Shown here: piece by piece, positions 59,708 through 64,000 of the stretch | Numbering within the stretch: the stretch's first letter is position 1 | Layout: each line of letters starts with the position of its first letter | Source of the DNA: Peredibacter starrii | GTDB taxonomy: Bacteria; Bdellovibrionota; Bacteriovoracia; Bacteriovoracales; Bacteriovoracaceae | DNA: 64,000 nt | Assembly (NCBI RefSeq): GCF_034259205.1 | Contig: NZ_CP139487.1 | Coordinates: 620,001 to 684,000, forward strand | Reading direction: 5' to 3' | Notes under the pieces: generated by a model | The model's database searches: none | What the model was told of the DNA's origin: nothing | Seen by the model: the letters and a program-made list of their open reading frames with translations, nothing else | Position numbers and translations under genes: made by a program

Positions 59708-59732
59708 CTCCTGATTAATACCAATCAAGGAG
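59708..59732 (+). promoter_or_regulatory. Shine-Dalgarno-sequestering hairpin before the carboxypeptidase gene
   Basis: CTCCTGATT (59708-59716) can pair with AATC-A-AGGAG (59723-59732), with one bulged base and a six-base loop. The AGGAG is the ribosome site of the gene at 59739, so the hairpin would hide it. Confidence 0.5.
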
Positions 59733-59738
59733 AAAAAG

Positions 59739-61082
59739 ATGTTGAACTGGAAAGGATTCCTGGCGGCTTCTCTGTTACTTTCAGGAAGTGCATTTGCCAA
59801 TGATGGCATGATCGTAAGATTTGATCTGACAAATTCGATGAAGACGTTTCTTAGAGCGAATGAATTCGATATCACCGGTGTGAACTATAACACAAATGAG
59901 ATTGAAGCGCTCTTAACGCCTGAAGAGTTGAAGATCATCGAATCTCAGAAGGCCAATATCAAATTCTCTTATCCTCAAAAGCTCTCTTTAAATCCAGATT
60001 CTGAATATAAAAATCCTGGTGAGATTGAAGATTTTGTTCGTGCCATTCATGCAAAATATCCAGATATCACTGAACTCAAATCAATTGGCAAATCTTTAGA
60101 AGGCAGGGACATCTGGGCAATTAAAATTTCAGATAATGCTGACCTTGATGAACATGAGCCTGTTTTCTTCGTAAATGGCATGCACCACGCACGCGAAGTC
60201 ATGACTCCGGAAATCACAACGGACATGGTTGAATACCTCACTTCTAACTACGGGAAAAATGCAGAAGTTACCTCATGGGTCAATAACACTGAAATCTGGG
60301 TCATCCCGATGGTTAATGTGGATGGCAACAACAAGATGTGGAACGAAGATTCGATGTGGAGAAAAAACACCCGTAATGGATTTGGGGTGGATATTAATCG
60401 CAACTATCCAACAGGGTGGAACTCATGTAGCGGTTCTAGTAGCAACACATATGCTCAGGACTACAGAGGGACCGGTCCTGGTTCTGAACCAGAAACGCAG
60501 GCGATGATGAATTTCGTAGCAGCTGTGAAACCGGTTTTCAGCATCTCTTACCACTCTTATTCAGAGATTGTTCTTTATCCTTTCGGATGTAAACCGAGAA
60601 AAACTCCAACGGAAGAAGCAGTTGAATCAATTGGAGCTGAGATTGCTAAGAAACTTGATTATAAACCTGGTACTCCTTGGGAGCTTCTCTACAACGCTGA
60701 CGGCGGTGACATTGATTGGATGTATGTAGAACATCAGGTCATCCCATATGTGATCGAAGTAAATAGTACGTTTGCTGGATTCCATCCAAACTACGCTCGT
60801 TGGAGAGACAAAACAGTTCTTCGCAATCGTCCAGGTTGGATGCACCTGTTAACTAAACTTCAAGGTCCAAGCCTTCAAGGTGTTGTTGGAGTAGGCGATT
60901 ATCAGGTAATTAAGATTATGAAAGCGGGAGAGACCAAGGTTTCTCAAACTTATAAGATCAATCCAGATGGTAGTTACTATGTAATTTTAAAACCGGGAAC
61001 TTATGATGTTTCATTCGAAGGAAGAAAAATTCAAAAGTTCACCGGCATAGATGTGAAAGCAAAAAGAAGTTTTAATCTTTAA
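59739..61082 (+). CDS. Exported M14 zinc carboxypeptidase
   Basis: 447 residues with signal peptide MLNWKGFLAASLLLSGSAFA. Zinc ligands are His150 and Glu153 (MHHAREVMTPE) and His272 (SISYHSYSEI); the catalytic Glu340 is in PYVIEVNSTF. The substrate-pocket segment NADGGDIDW resembles GGSIDW of carboxypeptidase A, suggesting hydrophobic C-terminal residues. Residues 30-85 may be a propeptide. The last 70 residues (VVGVGDYQVIKIMKAGETKV, YYVILKPGTYDVSFEGRKI) form a CarboxypepD_reg-like beta domain. It is secreted and probably digests prey or environmental peptides. The 3' end overlaps the convergent ferredoxin gene by 11 bases. Confidence 0.92.
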   Translation: MLNWKGFLAASLLLSGSAFANDGMIVRFDLTNSMKTFLRANEFDITGVNYNTNEIEALLTPEELKIIESQKANIKFSYPQKLSLNPDSEYKNPGEIEDFVRAIHAKYPDITELKSIGKSLEGRDIWAIKISDNADLDEHEPVFFVNGMHHAREVMTPEITTDMVEYLTSNYGKNAEVTSWVNNTEIWVIPMVNVDGNNKMWNEDSMWRKNTRNGFGVDINRNYPTGWNSCSGSSSNTYAQDYRGTGPGSEPETQAMMNFVAAVKPVFSISYHSYSEIVLYPFGCKPRKTPTEEAVESIGAEIAKKLDYKPGTPWELLYNADGGDIDWMYVEHQVIPYVIEVNSTFAGFHPNYARWRDKTVLRNRPGWMHLLTKLQGPSLQGVVGVGDYQVIKIMKAGETKVSQTYKINPDGSYYVILKPGTYDVSFEGRKIQKFTGIDVKAKRSFNL

Positions 61083-61374
61083 TGTCTTTGAGGGCCTCTT
61101 CAAGGCCCTCTCTAATTTCTTTGTAATCCTCAGGCACAACTTCCAATAAAAATTTTTTCTGAGGATAACAAGCGATCGCTATGCCTTCAGAGCACTTACC
61201 AAGACAACCACTGCGAAAGACTTTCATTTCGCCTTTGTGTTCTTCCTTGGCCCATTTCTTTAATTTATCAGTAAGCTCTTTTGCTCCTTTGGCCGCACAG
61301 TTGTCATCACCGCTATCACGTGAGTGATTGCAGATGAAGACTTCCATTTCGGTTTTCATTTTTTCTTTTTTCAT
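61072..61374 (-). CDS. (2Fe-2S) thioredoxin-like ferredoxin
   Basis: 100 residues. The cysteines are in FICNHSRDSGDDNCAAKG and RSGCLGKCSEGIAIACYP, the spacing of thioredoxin-like [2Fe-2S] ferredoxins (Aquifex Fd4 type). There is no signal peptide, so it acts in the cytoplasm as an electron carrier; partner unknown. The frame is overlapped at both ends: the start overlaps the phoX-like stop by four bases and the stop overlaps the carboxypeptidase gene. Confidence 0.85.
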   Translation of the reverse strand: MKKEKMKTEMEVFICNHSRDSGDDNCAAKGAKELTDKLKKWAKEEHKGEMKVFRSGCLGKCSEGIAIACYPQKKFLLEVVPEDYKEIREGLEEALKDIKD

Positions 61375-62906
61375 AGATTTCCATTTACGATTTTATCAAG
61401 CAGCTCACCTTCAAGCATAACGACTGCTGGTTTTGGCATTCCACCATCTGGCCAGTGACTGGTTAGCTTCTGGGCTGATTCACTGTATTCGCCAGGGTGC
61501 TGTACCGATAAGAAGAGTGTCTTATAGTCTGGTGAAAAGCAAGGCCCGGTGAATTCAGCATCAATAGGAGCTGATGCCACTCGGATAACTTTACCTTGAT
61601 GCGGACCGCTTCTTAAGAAAACAAATAGCCCGTTATTTCCATAGCCCTTGTATGGACCTTTATCGATCACATCACCTGACATGTCAGTTGTGAACCAAAG
61701 ATTACCCTTTGGATCGAACACCATGTTATCCGGACAAGCAAAACCATGCTTAGATCCGCCGCCGAGGAAAATATCATGCTTAAAAGTGAGGGATCCTGGA
61801 TCATTGTTGTCTTCCATGATCTTAAGAACTGAACCGTAGAAATTGTTTCTCTTTTTATTGTTAGTAAGAGCAACCAATACGTCCCCTGTAAGTGGATCAA
61901 ACTCAATATCTTCCGGACGATCCAGCGGAGTGGCGCCAACAAGCTTAGCGGCATCACGAGCATAGATCAGAACTTCAGTTTGATTTTTGAAGGTCTTCTT
62001 TAAGATTGGTTGATCATCGATATCTAATGATAGCCATTGACCCTTCTCAAGGCTCGCTACATAGAGCTTACCCTTATCAAGAGAGTTATCAGAGTCAGAG
62101 ATAAACTTATAGAAGTGTTCATCTGCGTGATCATCACCAGTATAGGCCACGATTTTGCCATTCTTGGCCTTCGTTACCGCCGCACACTCGTGAGCAAAAC
62201 GACCCATCGAAGTGTGTTTCTTTGCCTTACCTGTTAGAGGTTCAATTTCGACCACCCATCCGTAGTGCTCTGGTGGCATTGGATAAAACTTTTCCCAACC
62301 TAGCCAGCTTTCTGTCGTCTTACCATCACGGTAGCGCTCGCCCCAGAACATGTCGTAGTTTTCTTCACATGTGAGGAACGTGCCCCAAGGCGTTTTACCA
62401 CCAGCGCAGTTACCCATTGTTCCCGTTGCTACTGTTGCTCCTTTAACTTTAGCGCCAGCAGCGAATGGAATTTTTGTATTGGCATCCAAGCGACGGTTGT
62501 AGGGAGAGTTATTCACAACTGACCATTGGCCATTTACTTTTTTAACTTCTAATAAGCTTCCGCCCACTTCAGTTTTTTCACGATCAATGTTTGCTTTCGT
62601 ACGGGCATCAAATGTTGGGGAAACGTATTCATGGTTCACCCAAAGAATACCGTGGTCATCTTTCAACGGATGAAAAGCGATGAAATCGTTATTGAAGCCG
62701 AACTTTTCAGTTTTATTGATGGCGTCCCCATAACGAATCAGAATTTTATAATTAAGGCCTTCTGCAGTGAGAAGTTTGTCCTCAAGCGATGGGGCAAGAC
62801 CAGGTAGCTTTGATGAAGAGGAAAAAGGTGAAGTAGTTGAGCATCCAGGAAGTGTTGCTAATACACCTGAAACACCAAGGAATTGGAGGAAATCACGTCT
62901 GTTCAT
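61371..62906 (-). CDS. PhoX-family phosphatase, Tat-exported
   Basis: 511 residues from the ATG at 62904-62906 (GAAGG ahead). The N-terminus MNRRDFLQFLGVSGVLATLP is a twin-arginine signal with a following Cys (PGCSTTS), which could be a lipobox. PhoX (DUF839) marks are GNCAGGKTPWGTFLTCEENY and YGWVVEIEPLTGKAKKHTSM, with conserved Glu/Asp residues that bind Ca2+ and Fe3+ in known enzymes, and GRFAHECAAV. The enzyme releases phosphate from organic esters in the periplasm. The upstream frame to 63002 is not needed. Overlaps the ferredoxin gene by four bases. No clear Pho box seen. Confidence 0.88.
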   Translation of the reverse strand: MNRRDFLQFLGVSGVLATLPGCSTTSPFSSSSKLPGLAPSLEDKLLTAEGLNYKILIRYGDAINKTEKFGFNNDFIAFHPLKDDHGILWVNHEYVSPTFDARTKANIDREKTEVGGSLLEVKKVNGQWSVVNNSPYNRRLDANTKIPFAAGAKVKGATVATGTMGNCAGGKTPWGTFLTCEENYDMFWGERYRDGKTTESWLGWEKFYPMPPEHYGWVVEIEPLTGKAKKHTSMGRFAHECAAVTKAKNGKIVAYTGDDHADEHFYKFISDSDNSLDKGKLYVASLEKGQWLSLDIDDQPILKKTFKNQTEVLIYARDAAKLVGATPLDRPEDIEFDPLTGDVLVALTNNKKRNNFYGSVLKIMEDNNDPGSLTFKHDIFLGGGSKHGFACPDNMVFDPKGNLWFTTDMSGDVIDKGPYKGYGNNGLFVFLRSGPHQGKVIRVASAPIDAEFTGPCFSPDYKTLFLSVQHPGEYSESAQKLTSHWPDGGMPKPAVVMLEGELLDKIVNGNL

Positions 62907-62956
62907 TGGGACCTTCTTTCTGGGAAATTTTTTAGAATATGATAATATAGAGTCGT

Positions 62957-63340
62957 ATGAAATACCATTTGCCACTCGTACTTTATGATCCAGAATGTCC
63001 ACTTTGTGTGAGATTTAAGCAAGGATTAGAGTATTTGGATAAGAGTCTAAACTTTGTCTCAGTGCGAGAGGATGAGGTCTATACAGTTTTTCCTGAGCTT
63101 TCCAGACAAGATTGCATCTCTAAAGTTCATCTCATTACCCCTGATAAAGAAATTTTAACGGGACCAGAAGTGGTTGATTATCTTGTGAAGACTCTTCCGG
63201 GAGTATCAAAGCTCAGTTGGCTTCTTGATAATGAGCAAGGACAGAAAGTTAAAAATTATTTTTACGAGAAAGTAGAAGAACTCCGCGAACTCACACAAAA
63301 GAAACAAGAAGAGTGTGATCAGTGTCCGCGGAGACGTTAA
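62957..63340 (+). CDS. DCC1-family thiol-disulfide oxidoreductase
   Basis: 127 residues. The DUF393 motif DxxCxxC is present as LYDPECPLCVRF, together with strands of a thioredoxin-like fold (LNFVSVREDEVYTVFPEL, KVHLITPDKEILTGPEVV). There is no signal peptide. The C-terminal helix ends with QEECDQCPRRR, an extra CxxC not typical of the family. It lies 50 bases from the divergent phoX-like gene and ends exactly against metF. Substrate unknown. Confidence 0.82.
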   Translation: MKYHLPLVLYDPECPLCVRFKQGLEYLDKSLNFVSVREDEVYTVFPELSRQDCISKVHLITPDKEILTGPEVVDYLVKTLPGVSKLSWLLDNEQGQKVKNYFYEKVEELRELTQKKQEECDQCPRRR

Positions 63341-64000
63341 TTAGAAAAGTTTAGAGGCAATTTGTTGAATTGCAGTGGCCTTACCCATCGAGTAGAAATG
63401 CAGGCAAGGTGCTTTATGCTGAATCAACTCTTTTGCTTGAGCAATCGACCATTCAACACCCACATTCTTAACTTCATCATCAGAACGGCATCTATCGATA
63501 GCATCGATGAGTTCATCCGGCATATCGATGAAGAAGTTTCTTGGTAGATTTGAAATCTGCGACTTAGTTGTAATTGGTTTGAGACCCGGAATGATCGGAA
63601 CTGTGATCCCTTCAGCACGGCATTTAGCTTCAAACTCAAAAAACTTTTTGTTATCAAAGAACATTTGAGTCACGATGTAGTCAGCACCATTGGCGATTTT
63701 TTGCTTAAGGTACTTCAAATCGGTTTTAAGATTTGGTGATTCAAAATGTTTCTCTGGATATCCTGCCACCCCAATACAGAACTTAGTTGGAGTTGGATTC
63801 TGAAGTTCATCTGAAAGGTAGTGACCTTTGTTCATAGAATTGATTTGCGAAACCAATTCGTCAGCAAACTTATGTCCGCCGTGAGTTGGTTCAAAATTCT
63901 TCTGACCTTTAATGCAGTCACCACGAAGGGCAAGCACGTTATCAATGCCAAGGAAATTAAGATCGATCAGAGCGTACTCAGTTTCTTCCTTCGTAAAACC
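63341..64000 (-). CDS. metF: Methylenetetrahydrofolate reductase, C-terminal part (5' end beyond window)
   Basis: 220 codons from the window edge; the start is off the window. Motifs are DLNFLGIDNVLALRGDC, CIGVAGYPEKHFESPN, KYLKQKIANGADYIVTQMFF and IPIIPGLKPITTKSQI, all typical of MetF. It reduces 5,10-methylene-THF to 5-methyl-THF with FAD, for methionine synthesis. The end LVxQ..SKLF meets the convergent DCC gene without a gap. The reading frame runs on past 64000, so the first MLALRGDC codon is not the start. Confidence 0.95.
   Translation of the reverse strand, partial: GFTKEETEYALIDLNFLGIDNVLALRGDCIKGQKNFEPTHGGHKFADELVSQINSMNKGHYLSDELQNPTPTKFCIGVAGYPEKHFESPNLKTDLKYLKQKIANGADYIVTQMFFDNKKFFEFEAKCRAEGITVPIIPGLKPITTKSQISNLPRNFFIDMPDELIDAIDRCRSDDEVKNVGVEWSIAQAKELIQHKAPCLHFYSMGKATAIQQIASKLF

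Overview
The window reads as chromosomal DNA of a Gram-negative predatory-type bacterium of the Bdellovibrionota, most likely the Bacteriovoracia (Bacteriovorax/Peredibacter relatives). This placement is an inference. It rests on a very high density of small Sec-exported proteins and lipoproteins, a compact gliding (Agl/Glt) gene set of the type known from Myxococcus and Bdellovibrio, moderate G+C, and tightly packed genes with many start/stop and convergent overlaps. I see no tRNA, rRNA, CRISPR array, phage, IS element or integron.

Layout. 1-5439 (minus): an EtfD/FadF-like membrane Fe-S oxidoreductase heads a chain of overlapping genes for three exported proteins of unknown function. 5545-8024: a membrane protein, a lipoprotein and the redox chaperone Hsp33. 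8110-13720 (plus): an AddB/AddA-type recombination helicase-nuclease pair in which both subunits carry the Cys pattern of a Fe-S nuclease. 13794-21961 (plus) faces 22056-23762 (minus): five exported or membrane Glt-like proteins (outer-membrane barrel, TPR proteins, FHA-TonB-like trans-envelope protein) converge on a TolQ/TolR-like AglR-Q-S motor across back-to-back terminators. 23899-26266 (minus): a small exported protein, a probable secreted protein-glutaminase, GmhA and thioredoxin. 26409-32718: RDD protein, PolA without a 3'-5' exonuclease site, a rhodanese, an M48 membrane protease and a lipoprotein. 32941-38514: small exported proteins, groESL behind a sigma-32-like promoter, a matrixin-like protease, a degenerate receiver-like protein and a methyltransferase that carries a signal peptide. 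38557-42933: an exported coiled-coil protein and a YejA/B/E-like peptide ABC transporter without its ATPase. 42966-46903: aminotransferase, HtrA-like protease, phosphatidylserine decarboxylase, EEP nuclease-like protein. 46922-50490 (minus): sigma-54 activator, two small HTH proteins and a lipoprotein. 50625-53657: NagB, a PIG-L deacetylase and ManC. 53701-59631: MgtE, then a three-gene receiver/PilZ-like/TPR signalling cluster whose first protein has a long repeat-rich linker. 59739-64000: M14 carboxypeptidase, thioredoxin-like ferredoxin, Tat-exported PhoX phosphatase, DCC thiol protein and the 3' part of metF.

The gene content suggests an envelope-focused lifestyle: several exported hydrolases (M48, matrixin, HtrA, M14 carboxypeptidase, PhoX, glutaminase-like), peptide uptake, amino-sugar handling and surface motility. 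The most notable items are the compact Agl/Glt set, the receiver/PilZ-like operon with the repeat linker, the exported glutaminase-like enzyme, the exported methyltransferase, and several hairpins that cover start codons or Shine-Dalgarno sites.
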